From NCBI GenBank assembly GCA_031260865.1, contig JAISKQ010000058.1, positions 1 through 8,490 on the forward strand: a stretch of 8,490 bases of DNA. The letters are read 5' to 3'. The notes below the pieces were generated by a model that was given only the letters and a program-made list of their open reading frames with translations, was not told the origin of the DNA and searched no databases. The stretch comes from Prevotella sp. (GTDB taxonomy: Bacteria; Bacteroidota; Bacteroidia; Bacteroidales; Dysgonomonadaceae). This document shows, in pieces, positions 1 through 6,289 of this stretch. Numbering within the stretch: the stretch's first letter is position 1; each line of letters opens with the position of its first letter. The translations under genes were made by a program, and so were the position numbers.

Positions 1-141
1 AACGTATCGGGATGTATATCCTTCGTATTTTCCCGCGCCAACGGCCTCGAACAGTTTGACGGTGGACAAATGACCGTCGCGTTCGTCGTCAAAATAATAG
101 TTGAACATCGTGGTTTCAAGGTAAAGCCTGAGCCCCTTCAT
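1..141 (-). CDS. PIN-domain protein, VapC-like (5' part, runs off left edge)
   Basis: The minus strand reads from ATG at 139-141 as an open frame of 47 codons to the window edge, so only the N-terminus is present. It starts MKGLRLYLETTMFNYYFDDE and continues with TVKLFEAVGAGKYEGYTS. This is the typical opening of PIN-fold ribonucleases: a first beta strand ending in an acidic residue (LYLET, Glu8), a helix, and a GKYEGYTS-type second strand. In this fold the acidic residues bind metal for RNA cleavage, and most stand-alone members are toxins of type II toxin-antitoxin pairs. A GGGAG ribosome binding site (forward-strand CTCCC at 151-155) precedes the ATG. The codons are GC-rich, unlike the AT-rich part of the island. 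No antitoxin gene is visible directly upstream. The remaining catalytic acids lie outside the window, so activity cannot be judged. Confidence 0.7.
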   Translation of the reverse strand, partial: MKGLRLYLETTMFNYYFDDERDGHLSTVKLFEAVGAGKYEGYTSRYV

Positions 142-172
142 TTGTGTCGCCTCCCGACAACAGGTAAATTCT

Positions 173-306
173 ACTACGAAAATCCTCCCCGCCACTGCTT
201 CTTTTCCCTGTGTATCGTTCAATTTTCCACATCACCAGCGTTTCCGTGGAAAATGCGTCGGGTGCCCCCCCACTATGAAAATCCGCCCCACCGTAGATTT
301 TTTTCG
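173..306. repeat. Possible IS21-like element end (repeated terminal motifs)
   Basis: Two related blocks sit about 98 bp apart: CTACGAAAATCCTCCCCGCCA (from 174) and CTATGAAAATCCGCCCCACC (from 273). Between them a 9-bp inverted repeat, ATTTTCCAC at 222-230 and GTGGAAAAT at 246-254, surrounds 15 bases. Subterminal multiple motifs of the type GAAAATCCxCCCC together with TTTTCCAC/GTGGAAAA are reminiscent of the ends of IS21-family elements in Firmicutes. No istA or istB gene is present, so this would be a solo end or remnant. The family assignment is from memory of such ends, not from an alignment. Confidence 0.35.
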
Positions 307-397
307 TATTACAAAAACCGTCATCATCGGCAATAAGTCTTTATATTACAATGATTAATAGTTTAAATGCGTTCATCCTAGCCGTTGCATTTGCCTA

Positions 398-426
398 TTG
401 ACAGATAAAAAACTCTGATGTATATT
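398..426 (+). promoter_or_regulatory. Sigma70-type promoter of the AAA operon
   Basis: A perfect -35 box TTGACA (398-403) and a -10 box TATATT (421-426) are separated by exactly 17 bases. The predicted start point near 433 leaves a leader of about 40 nt before the AAA gene. Directly downstream, an imperfect inverted repeat (ACATAT at 429-434, ATATGT at 446-451) overlaps the predicted start point and could be an operator, though AT-rich sequence produces such matches by chance. Confidence 0.65.
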
Positions 427-473
427 TAACATATATTGATTTTAAATATGTATAAATGCACTAGAGGTGTTGT

Positions 474-2498
474 ATGAGATTTTTCAAGGTCACGGTCACC
501 ACAGACGCCCGACTCATTGACAACAACGGAGAGGTGAGCAATTCAAGCCGCAGAGAGTTCGCTCGGCGGGCACAATTAGCCAATGAAGATCAGACATCGC
601 ACCGAAGCTGTTGCCAATGCCATGTCAGTTTTATTGGAATTGATGTGGGGCAGTCTATACTCACGGTTCTTTGCCGAGACCTCGATGTATCCGAAGGCTA
701 TGTACGGCGTGAAGCGGAAAAACGCCTGCATGCGTGTGCATTCAATGGTGAGATAACGTTGATAACCGAGATCACGACAACTGACTTCTGCTCCTTCATC
801 GAGGAAGCTACTCACTGCAACTTTGTCAATAACAGTGACAGGGTAATGAAACAGCTCGGGTTGGAGCATTTTGGCAACAAGCGTCTTTTCCACCGTTTCG
901 ACTTTGACGAGTACTTCGCGGATAAAGCGAAAAAATCAAGTGTTACCGCGCCCGTCCCTCAAACACTCGTCGATGAAACTGCTCGAATAAAGCTTGTGCG
1001 GCGTAAGAAATGGTTGCCCGGTCATCCTGTGCATTACACCATTTCCTCCGACAACCTTGATGACGCGAAAAACCAAGCTGAGGCGCTCATCCTTTCATTA
1101 TGTGGTGTGAAACGTCTTGCACACAATCGATATTGTGCAATAAATTACGTCGATATCTGCAAAGAGTATGCTGGCGAGAGGCTTGATGAAATATACAAAC
1201 TTCAAAAAGGCGGCACCGTCGTTATTTCTGTCCAAAAAGCAACTGATGACCGCGAAAATTATCTGACTGGAAATCAAAGCCGCGCCGAAGAGGTGTGTAA
1301 GGCGATGATGAAATTCAAGAATACGACGTTGACAATATTCCTGTTTTCATTGGATTCGACGGAACTTCGTCAAAAATTTTTTCAGGCGATGGACGGTGTG
1401 TCGTTTGTTCATATTAAAGATGCAGTAATGTTCGACGACAACGCTCGAACATTTCTGTGTGCGCTTTGTCGTGAGTCAGCCGTTAAAGCAACATCTTCAC
1501 TCATGACAAAAATCAAGCCCGACACCGGCTATACCGCAGGCGAGCTACGCACCATATTTGACTGTTGGCTTGACGAGCATCTCAAAGAAAATATATTTAA
1601 ACAGTATGGTGCTGCGGCTCAAACAATGTCGGTCGCCTCTAACGGACATATCGGCAACGCGATACGCGAACTTGATGGGCTTGTCGGATTATCTGAAACA
1701 AAAACGCTTGTTCGTGAAATCCTCGACTTTCACAAAGCGATAAAATTGTTCGCAGACGGAAGCACACAAAATCGCCCGGCTATGCACATGGTGTTCAGCG
1801 GCAATCCCGGCACCGCAAAGACAACAGTTGCGCGGATTGTCGCACGAATTCTCAAGGAGAATGGCGTACTCACGAACGGACACATGGTGGAGGTGGGACG
1901 CTCTAATCTGGTCGGACAATTTGTCGGTTGGACTGCCGTACAGACCAAAAAGGCGTTCTCGCGGGCTGTGGGCGGAGTGCTATTCATTGACGAGGCGTAT
2001 TCTCTTGTTGACGACAAGAGCGGGTCATTCGGCGATGAAGCCATAAATACGATTGTGCAGGAGATGGAAAATCAACGGGATAATGTTGTCGTAATATTCG
2101 CAGGGTATCCCGATAAAATGGAAGAATTCTTAAAGAAAAATCCGGGACTTCGCAGTCGAATCGGTTTCCATGTAAACTTTCCAGACTATTCGCCAAGCGA
2201 ACTTTATGATGTTCTCGGTGTTCTAGCAGACGGAACCGGGTTAAAGCTCGACACTGGTGTCCGCGAAAAATTACTGCCGATATTTGAAACCGCATCGAAA
2301 GTGCCAGACTTCGGTAATGGACGTTATGTGCGTAATCTGCTTGAAAAAGCGCGAATGAGACAGGCTTCGAGACTGATAAAAGCTCACACTTCTGGAATAC
2401 CTGACAAAGCTTTCAAAACGCTTGTCGCTGACGATTTCGAGTCACTTAGGCTTGCGTCAACCACATCGTCGATACGCCGCATGGGATTTAGCGCATAA
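474..2498 (+). CDS. CbbX/SpoVK-type AAA ATPase with divergent N-terminal half
   Basis: This 674-aa protein carries a C-terminal AAA+ module of the CbxX/CfqX (CbbX, SpoVK) type at about residues 395-640. Visible motifs are Walker A GNPGTAKT (443-450, Lys449), pore loop LVGQFVGWTA (479-488), Walker B VLFIDEAY (502-509, Asp506 and Glu507), arginine-finger region GLRSRI (558-563) and sensor-2-like GNGRYVR (614-620). Family members are hexameric remodelling ATPases. The second glycine of Walker A is Ala here, but Lys and Thr remain, so activity is likely. Residues about 185-340 have alternating strands and helices (TVVISVQ, TIFLFSLD, VSFVHIKDA) suggesting a degenerate ATPase-like domain without a P-loop, which would make a tandem inactive/active protein. 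Residues 1-180 are unrecognised. The ATG is preceded by AGAGGTG (463-469). It is the first gene of the operon with the 145-aa and MBL genes, so its remodelling target may be one of them; that link is inference. Confidence 0.85.
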   Translation: MRFFKVTVTTDARLIDNNGEVSNSSRREFARRAQLANEDQTSHRSCCQCHVSFIGIDVGQSILTVLCRDLDVSEGYVRREAEKRLHACAFNGEITLITEITTTDFCSFIEEATHCNFVNNSDRVMKQLGLEHFGNKRLFHRFDFDEYFADKAKKSSVTAPVPQTLVDETARIKLVRRKKWLPGHPVHYTISSDNLDDAKNQAEALILSLCGVKRLAHNRYCAINYVDICKEYAGERLDEIYKLQKGGTVVISVQKATDDRENYLTGNQSRAEEVCKAMMKFKNTTLTIFLFSLDSTELRQKFFQAMDGVSFVHIKDAVMFDDNARTFLCALCRESAVKATSSLMTKIKPDTGYTAGELRTIFDCWLDEHLKENIFKQYGAAAQTMSVASNGHIGNAIRELDGLVGLSETKTLVREILDFHKAIKLFADGSTQNRPAMHMVFSGNPGTAKTTVARIVARILKENGVLTNGHMVEVGRSNLVGQFVGWTAVQTKKAFSRAVGGVLFIDEAYSLVDDKSGSFGDEAINTIVQEMENQRDNVVVIFAGYPDKMEEFLKKNPGLRSRIGFHVNFPDYSPSELYDVLGVLADGTGLKLDTGVREKLLPIFETASKVPDFGNGRYVRNLLEKARMRQASRLIKAHTSGIPDKAFKTLVADDFESLRLASTTSSIRRMGFSA

Positions 2499-2519
2499 TC
2501 TTACAAAGGAGTTGTTGCT

Positions 2520-2957
2520 ATGGAGACCCGTATGAAAACAGAGGATGTTTTACAAAAAATCGAAAACGAATTTGCAGAAAAATATACGCACTTCAAAGAC
2601 TTCCAATTTGGTTCGACATCCCGTGCGTATTGGGATAAGTGTATGGAAAGTGTTGCGGATGATGAACTTTTCGGACACATTATATTTTGCAACGACGTTT
2701 TCTCCATCCCTCCAGTTAAAACTTTTTTAACATTTTACCTGGAGGATTTCATTCAAATAACAGGAGACGAACGCGCGACACTTGACATATCTATAAAACG
2801 CGGAATCGGCGCTTTTTGGGGCATGGTGTTTAAATTTTGCCTTAAATATTCAGAACAGAAAAGCGTATCGGTATCAATGAATGAATATTTTAAGGTGAAA
2901 ACCGCGACCTTTTACAGCGGCAAACCAGATGATATGAAACGAGGATCTATCCAATGA
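2520..2957 (+). CDS. Unrecognised 145-aa protein between AAA ATPase and MBL nuclease
   Basis: I do not recognise this family. The start ATG at 2520 has AAAGGAG at 2505-2511 with 8-bp spacing; a second ATG at 2532 is possible but worse placed. The gene begins 21 bp after the AAA stop and its TGA overlaps the MBL start as ATGA (2954-2957), so it is very likely co-translated with both. The product is soluble, with no signal peptide or clear membrane segment. It has a charged helical N-terminus (about residues 5-22), an aromatic-rich centre (FLTFYLEDFIQI at about 70-80, then GAFWGMVFKFCLKY) and a short C-terminal tail. Codon use matches the AAA and MBL genes, so it is an old member of the operon. 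A small partner or adaptor of the ATPase or the nuclease is the simplest guess, unproven. Confidence 0.75.
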   Translation: METRMKTEDVLQKIENEFAEKYTHFKDFQFGSTSRAYWDKCMESVADDELFGHIIFCNDVFSIPPVKTFLTFYLEDFIQITGDERATLDISIKRGIGAFWGMVFKFCLKYSEQKSVSVSMNEYFKVKTATFYSGKPDDMKRGSIQ

Positions 2958-4141
2958 AAATCACTATCCACAGAGGAACCCGCCAAATCGGCGGTTGTGT
3001 GACGGAAATCACTGCTGGAAACGACCGGGTGTTTATTGATTTTGGCGCGGATTTACCCGGCAATAATCCCGCGTCTGTGTCGCCATCCCCAATCGACGGT
3101 CTTACGATTGGCGATGGCTCGAAAAGCGCACTGTTTTTCACACATTACCACAGTGACCACACCGGACGCATCAGCGATGTGCTGCTGAAAATTCCAATCT
3201 ATATCGGCGCAACAGCAAAGGTCATCCATGAGAACTGCGCAAAAAGGATGAAAAGTCATGATCTGGCCGCAATTGAAAGAATGGAGACATTCTGCGCACT
3301 GGATAAAATCAGCATTGGTGGAATAACGGTGACACCGCTGATGATAGACCATTCCGCATTTGACGCATATATGTTTCTCATCGAGGCTGACGGCTCACTG
3401 ATTTTACACACTGGCGACTTCCGACTATATGGCGTTCGCGGCGGCAAAACACTTAAAATGCTCGCAAAATACGCATCCGATATCGACTGGCTGATTTGCG
3501 AAGGAACGACGATTTCTCGTACCGACGCCGCAACTATGAGCGAATTTGAATTGCAACAAAAAGTGGAAGAGCTGATGCTGGAAAATAAATATGTCTTTGT
3601 GCTCTGCTCGTCCACAAACATCGACCGCCTCGGCGTGCTTTACCATGCGGCACAGACGCGGAATCGTCTGTTCGTCTGCGATACCTACCAGAAGCTACAG
3701 CTTGAAACCGTGCGGGAACGTCACGCCAAGCGTTCCAGTTTTTACGATTTCAACCATGTTTACAGCTACGCGTCGAACCTTGACGAACTTATGGAGTCAC
3801 ATGGCTTTTGTATGGCCATCAGGCAAAACGAACTGGGGCGCGAGTTTCTCAAACGCTATCGCGGCAGAGGCAAAATCATCTATTCGATGTGGACGGGTTA
3901 TCTTAAAGGTGATGCTCAAAATGATCGTCTTGTTGAATTTCTCGCACCATATAAATTTGAGGTGCTGCACACGAGCGGTCACGCATCGCCGGAGGATTTG
4001 CGCACACTATACGAAACGCTACAACCCAAGCACGGCCTGATACCGATTCACACCGATGCACCAGAGCTTTTCTCCGATATCGCAGGCGAAAAGCTGACAT
4101 TGTTGGAAGATGGCGAACAGTTTGATGTGTTATCAAAATAA
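2954..4141 (+). CDS. Metallo-beta-lactamase/beta-CASP protein, RNase J-like (intact)
   Basis: This 395-aa protein has a complete set of metallo-beta-lactamase and beta-CASP motifs: HYHSDH (residues 64-69) for the two-metal site, His133 in IDHSAF, Asp155 in LHTGDF, and the motif A acid Glu183 in ICEGTT. The C-terminal beta-CASP motifs are HTSGHA (His339 and His343) and IPIHT (His366). That pattern is the RNase J/CPSF-73 type, whose members cut RNA or DNA through two zinc ions. At 395 aa it lacks the C-terminal dimerisation domain of housekeeping RNase J (about 555 aa), so it is an accessory relative rather than the cellular RNase J. A GAGGAT site (2941-2946) lies 7 bp before the ATG, which overlaps the previous stop. 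As the last gene of the ATPase operon it is probably the effector nuclease. Its C-terminus aligns by eye with two decayed copies downstream (5104-5255 and 6790-7328). Phosphodiesterase action on another substrate cannot be excluded. Confidence 0.88.
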   Translation: MKITIHRGTRQIGGCVTEITAGNDRVFIDFGADLPGNNPASVSPSPIDGLTIGDGSKSALFFTHYHSDHTGRISDVLLKIPIYIGATAKVIHENCAKRMKSHDLAAIERMETFCALDKISIGGITVTPLMIDHSAFDAYMFLIEADGSLILHTGDFRLYGVRGGKTLKMLAKYASDIDWLICEGTTISRTDAATMSEFELQQKVEELMLENKYVFVLCSSTNIDRLGVLYHAAQTRNRLFVCDTYQKLQLETVRERHAKRSSFYDFNHVYSYASNLDELMESHGFCMAIRQNELGREFLKRYRGRGKIIYSMWTGYLKGDAQNDRLVEFLAPYKFEVLHTSGHASPEDLRTLYETLQPKHGLIPIHTDAPELFSDIAGEKLTLLEDGEQFDVLSK

Positions 4142-4152
4142 CTTAATATTTA

Positions 4153-4605
4153 ATGATGACTATGGGTATTAAAATGGCTTGCAAAAAATCACAACAATTT
4201 AAAGAATTTTTAAGGAACCATTTAAATAGGCTGGAAGAATTCGACGACGATACGGTTACAGACGAAGAAATTGAAGAATATGAAGATGCCTTTATCGCCA
4301 GTTGCATGAAGTTCAGAAGCAAATGGAGACGAGTATATGCGGTGAGATATGTGGTGGATGAGGATGATCGCATGATTGAGAAGTATCGTGTGCATAATAA
4401 TATATATCATACGTTTGAAGAAGCACAGCGGTGTACAAGGGAGTTGAATCGATATCATTCGAATGTAGCTCTTGATTCTGATGGCGATATTGATTGGCTA
4501 AAATTCAGTGAAAACGGTATGGATTATAAAGATATGCGCTATTACGAAGTTAGAGAGATGAGGTTAAGAGAATACGAGGGGATACAATGTGAATTATTCA
4601 AATAA
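4153..4605 (+). CDS. Unrecognised 150-aa acidic protein
   Basis: The family is not recognised. The frame opens 11 bp after the MBL stop and may be the last gene of that operon. The start is uncertain: ATG codons at 4153, 4156, 4162 and 4174 are in frame and none has a good ribosome binding site. The start at 4174, giving 143 aa, has a weak GGG 7 bp upstream. The N-terminal third is helical and acidic (FDDDTVTDEEIEEYED at about 30-45). The middle reads as two strands and a helix (RRVYAVRYVVDEDDRMIEKYRV, then YHTFEEAQRCTRELNRYHS), and the C-terminus is charged. There is no signal peptide or membrane segment. Codon use is intermediate between the upstream operon and the AT-rich block downstream. 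Confidence 0.6.
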   Translation: MMTMGIKMACKKSQQFKEFLRNHLNRLEEFDDDTVTDEEIEEYEDAFIASCMKFRSKWRRVYAVRYVVDEDDRMIEKYRVHNNIYHTFEEAQRCTRELNRYHSNVALDSDGDIDWLKFSENGMDYKDMRYYEVREMRLREYEGIQCELFK

Positions 4606-4664
4606 ACCATAGCAACTTCCTAAAAAGCTAAAGACGTATCTTGAAGACAAATTAGTGCTTGCTT

Positions 4665-4700
4665 GAATAATCCACCTACTTTAAAGTAGGTGGATTATTC
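4665..4700. terminator. Perfect 36-bp palindrome, probable bidirectional terminator
   Basis: The left half GAATAATCCACCTACTTT is followed immediately by its exact reverse complement, so transcripts from either strand can fold into a long hairpin with a minimal loop. It lies 60 bp after the 150-aa gene, where the operon should end. The hairpin feet are AATAATCC and GGATTATT, so the A- and T-rich tracts are inside the stem, as in bidirectional intrinsic terminators, but there is no long T-run after it. A palindromic repeat linked to the adjoining mobile sequence is the alternative. Confidence 0.5.
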
Positions 4701-4781
4701 GCATCATCTAAAGCCGACGGTTGCGTCTTGAAGTAGTGCCGAGGTTTCAATGCAAATGGCGACGGTTGCGATTTCGGCTGT
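4701..4781. repeat. Short GC-rich spacer with an internal direct repeat
   Basis: The motif CGACGGTTGCG occurs twice (4714-4724 and 4760-4770), and GCCGA near the left end is mirrored by TCGGC near the right end. The composition is GC-rich like the adjoining 312-bp repeat and unlike the AT-rich genes around it. No gene is supported. It could be a remnant of a second repeat family or an outer part of a composite element; only one copy is in the window. Confidence 0.35.
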
Positions 4782-5092
4782 ATGGATAGGGCGAATAAGC
4801 TGCATTTTCCGTTTCGCCGCGTCCATCCTCAGCTTCCGGTAGTATGCTTTATGCCAACTTTTCGCGCCGCGGGAACCCCGAATCAACGGAAATTTCGATT
4901 CTACGCCGGGATTCCGAAGGATGAAAGCGTTTTTTGCGGGAAAAGCAGCCGTCAGGCAAAGCAACGGCTTGACCTGCCTGTCGGTAGACAGGCCCGCCTT
5001 GCGCGGGTTCGTTCCGCTTACTTGATATGTCGGGGTTCGGACGGTCGCCGCACCGCGTCTGTCAGTCGTCGGCTCCAACGTACCCTGTGGCT
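4782..5092. mobile_element. Dispersed ~312-bp GC-rich non-coding repeat, copy A
   Basis: This stretch is about 94% identical by eye to 6474-6786, from ATGGATAGGGCGAATAAGC at one end to CCAACGTACCCTGTGGCT at the other, while the flanks differ completely. Single-base indels between the copies break the reading frames and no known protein is encoded, so it is non-coding. It contains strong consecutive hairpins: GCCTGTC (4976-4982) with GACAGGC (4987-4993), then CCCGC (4993-4997) with GCGGG (5003-5007). The ends are weak inverted repeats (AxAGGG near each end). GGCTGT lies at 4776-4781 and again at 5089-5094 and could be a target duplication. A MITE-like, non-autonomous element or a mobile structured RNA are both possible. 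The orientation of any transcript is unknown. Confidence 0.75.
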
Positions 5093-5103
5093 GTGTTGTT
5101 TTA

Positions 5104-5255
5104 TGAAGAATGTAAATATTAATGAAGTAAAAGAAATATATATGTTTTTTGAAAATTGGAGTTTAGCAGTAATTCCAATAAAAAATGGAAGCAAGTTGCA
5201 AGAAATTTATAGTAATGTTATAATGCTAAAAGATATGGAGGAGGTAGAAATATGA
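5104..5255 (+). pseudogene. C-terminal remnant of a second RNase J-like MBL protein
   Basis: Fifty codons in frame end in VIPIKNGSKLQEIYSNVIML, matching by eye the last 50 residues of the intact MBL protein (LIPIHTDAPELF...LTLLEDGEQ) and of the third copy (IIPIHTINKELL...VILLEDNEE). The catalytic IPIHT motif has become IPIKN, and everything upstream, including HxHxDH and HTSGH, is missing. The 5' boundary abuts repeat copy A and there is no ribosome binding site for the ATG at 5104. The frame end still overlaps the nuclease start as ATGA and carries that gene's GGAGGAGGT, which probably explains why this end is retained. The remnant is AT-rich, unlike the intact MBL gene, so it comes from a diverged homologue and not a recent duplication. 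Confidence 0.65.
5196..5224 (+). promoter_or_regulatory. Possible promoter inside the MBL remnant, for the nuclease gene
   Basis: TTGCAA (5196-5201) and a perfect TATAAT (5219-5224) are 17 bases apart. Transcription would begin near 5231, just before the strong ribosome binding site GGAGGAGGT (5237-5245) of the gene starting at 5252. This could keep the nuclease expressed after loss of the upstream MBL gene. In AT-rich sequence such matches arise by chance. Confidence 0.4.
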
Positions 5256-6289
5256 GTAAAAAAGAAATAAGAAACGGACTTGGTGAGTTATACGAAAAAC
5301 ATACAACAGTTATAGATACATTCACTAAACGTACAAGAGATGAAAAGGAGTATAAAGATGTGTATTATTGTTTACGAGAAAACAGAATAACTTTTTATTA
5401 TAAAGGGAGAGAACTATTGACCTTACTAAATGATAATGATCAGTTAAAAATAAAGTTAAGAAATTTATCAGCACCTAGCCAAAATTCACAAAGAAAAGAA
5501 GAACTAGAAAAAATTAATGCAAAATACATAGAGGATGTAAATTCTATAGAATATAAAAGAATAAAGCCAGAGTTTATATTAAAAAACAATAAAAAAGAAT
5601 TTCAACCGCTAGATATAACAAATTATAGCACAAAAAAGCTGAGCTATAAATCATTGTCACAAAAATTATTTGATGCAGGAAAAACTTTTCTTGATAGCTA
5701 TTACAAGGGAAAAGAAGATCTAGAACTTCCTACACAAGGCAAATATTGTGCTAAATATAAAGAACTACTTAATGATTTTATTGTAATTGACATGGAGTAT
5801 GTAGAGCCACAAGATGAAAGTAATGAAACAGAAGAAAACGAAAAAATGGCAATAGGTGGCAGATATGATATGCTAGCATTACAAAAAATGAAAAATAATA
5901 AATATAAATTAATATTTATTGAACTTAAATGCAATAAAAGTGCTATTGTAAATGAAAAAACGGGAGTTATACAACACATAGAAGACATGAGTGCATACGT
6001 TAAAAATGGATTAAGCGATGAATTTAAAAATATGGTTACAAATGTGGTAGAAAAACGAAAAGAATATGGCCGAAGAGGAAGTAAAAGTGATAGTGATATT
6101 ATTGATATAGACTTTACTAATCCAGAGATATGGATACTATTTGATATGCAGCAAAAAGAAAAACAAGTACAAACGGAAGAAGAAATAAAGAAATTATTGC
6201 CAAAATTGCAAACATCAAATGCTAAGTTCTTTTGGGGGGATATTGAGCACAACAAGAAAATAGAAGAAATAAAGGGGGAACAAATATGA
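5252..6289 (+). CDS. PD-(D/E)XK nuclease-like protein (345 aa)
   Basis: The C-terminal half shows the order of PD-(D/E)XK nuclease motifs: Glu182 in IDMEY, Asp206 in GRYDML, Glu224-x-Lys226 at the end of the hydrophobic strand LIFIELK, and a helix with Gln241 and Tyr249 (QHIEDMSAY). Enzymes of this fold cut DNA or RNA with Mg2+ and are common in restriction and other defence systems. Residues 1-140 are charged and helical (for example NSQRKEELEKINAKYIEDV) and could bind substrate or a partner; I do not recognise them. The start has GGAGGAGGT with 6-bp spacing and overlaps the MBL remnant by ATGA. The stop overlaps the next start, again ATGA. The gene is very AT-rich (many ATA, AGA, AAA codons), unlike the AAA operon. 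No frameshift or stop is seen. The specific family and target are unknown. Confidence 0.75.
   Translation: MSKKEIRNGLGELYEKHTTVIDTFTKRTRDEKEYKDVYYCLRENRITFYYKGRELLTLLNDNDQLKIKLRNLSAPSQNSQRKEELEKINAKYIEDVNSIEYKRIKPEFILKNNKKEFQPLDITNYSTKKLSYKSLSQKLFDAGKTFLDSYYKGKEDLELPTQGKYCAKYKELLNDFIVIDMEYVEPQDESNETEENEKMAIGGRYDMLALQKMKNNKYKLIFIELKCNKSAIVNEKTGVIQHIEDMSAYVKNGLSDEFKNMVTNVVEKRKEYGRRGSKSDSDIIDIDFTNPEIWILFDMQQKEKQVQTEEEIKKLLPKLQTSNAKFFWGDIEHNKKIEEIKGEQI

Larger units (their letters stand above)
142..473. other. Divergent intergenic region between PIN gene and AAA operon
   Basis: This stretch of about 330 bases separates the minus-strand PIN gene from the plus-strand AAA operon. The left part (about 160-310) carries repeated G+C-rich motifs resembling insertion sequence ends. 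The right part (about 340-473) is AT-rich and holds the promoter and ribosome binding site of the AAA gene. An open frame on the plus strand (70-336) has no ribosome binding site, runs antisense to the PIN gene and gives no recognisable protein, so I see no gene here. Confidence 0.6.

Noticed and set aside
70..336. Plus-strand open frame of 88 aa at the left edge
   Set aside because: Overlaps the well-supported minus-strand PIN gene and the repeated IS-like motifs; no ribosome binding site and no recognisable protein.
1121..1141. Inverted repeat TTGCACA/TGTGCAA inside the AAA gene
   Set aside because: Lies in a continuous coding frame with no sign of a regulatory role; a short palindrome of this size is expected by chance.
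2954..4141. Calling the intact MBL protein housekeeping RNase J (rnjA)
   Set aside because: It has the beta-CASP motifs but is about 160 residues shorter than RNase J, lacks the C-terminal domain and sits in an accessory operon.
4704..5078. Minus-strand open frame of 124 aa across repeat copy A and the spacer
   Set aside because: Arginine-rich, low-complexity reading with no family resemblance and no ribosome binding site; the counterpart in copy B diverges in frame.
4782..5255. Plus-strand open frame of 157 aa that begins in repeat copy A (MDRANKLHFPFRRVHPQ...) and the similar frames in copy B
   Set aside because: The two repeat copies differ by small indels that change the frame, there is no ribosome binding site, and the first frame only joins repeat sequence to the MBL tail. 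These are incidental to a GC-rich non-coding repeat.
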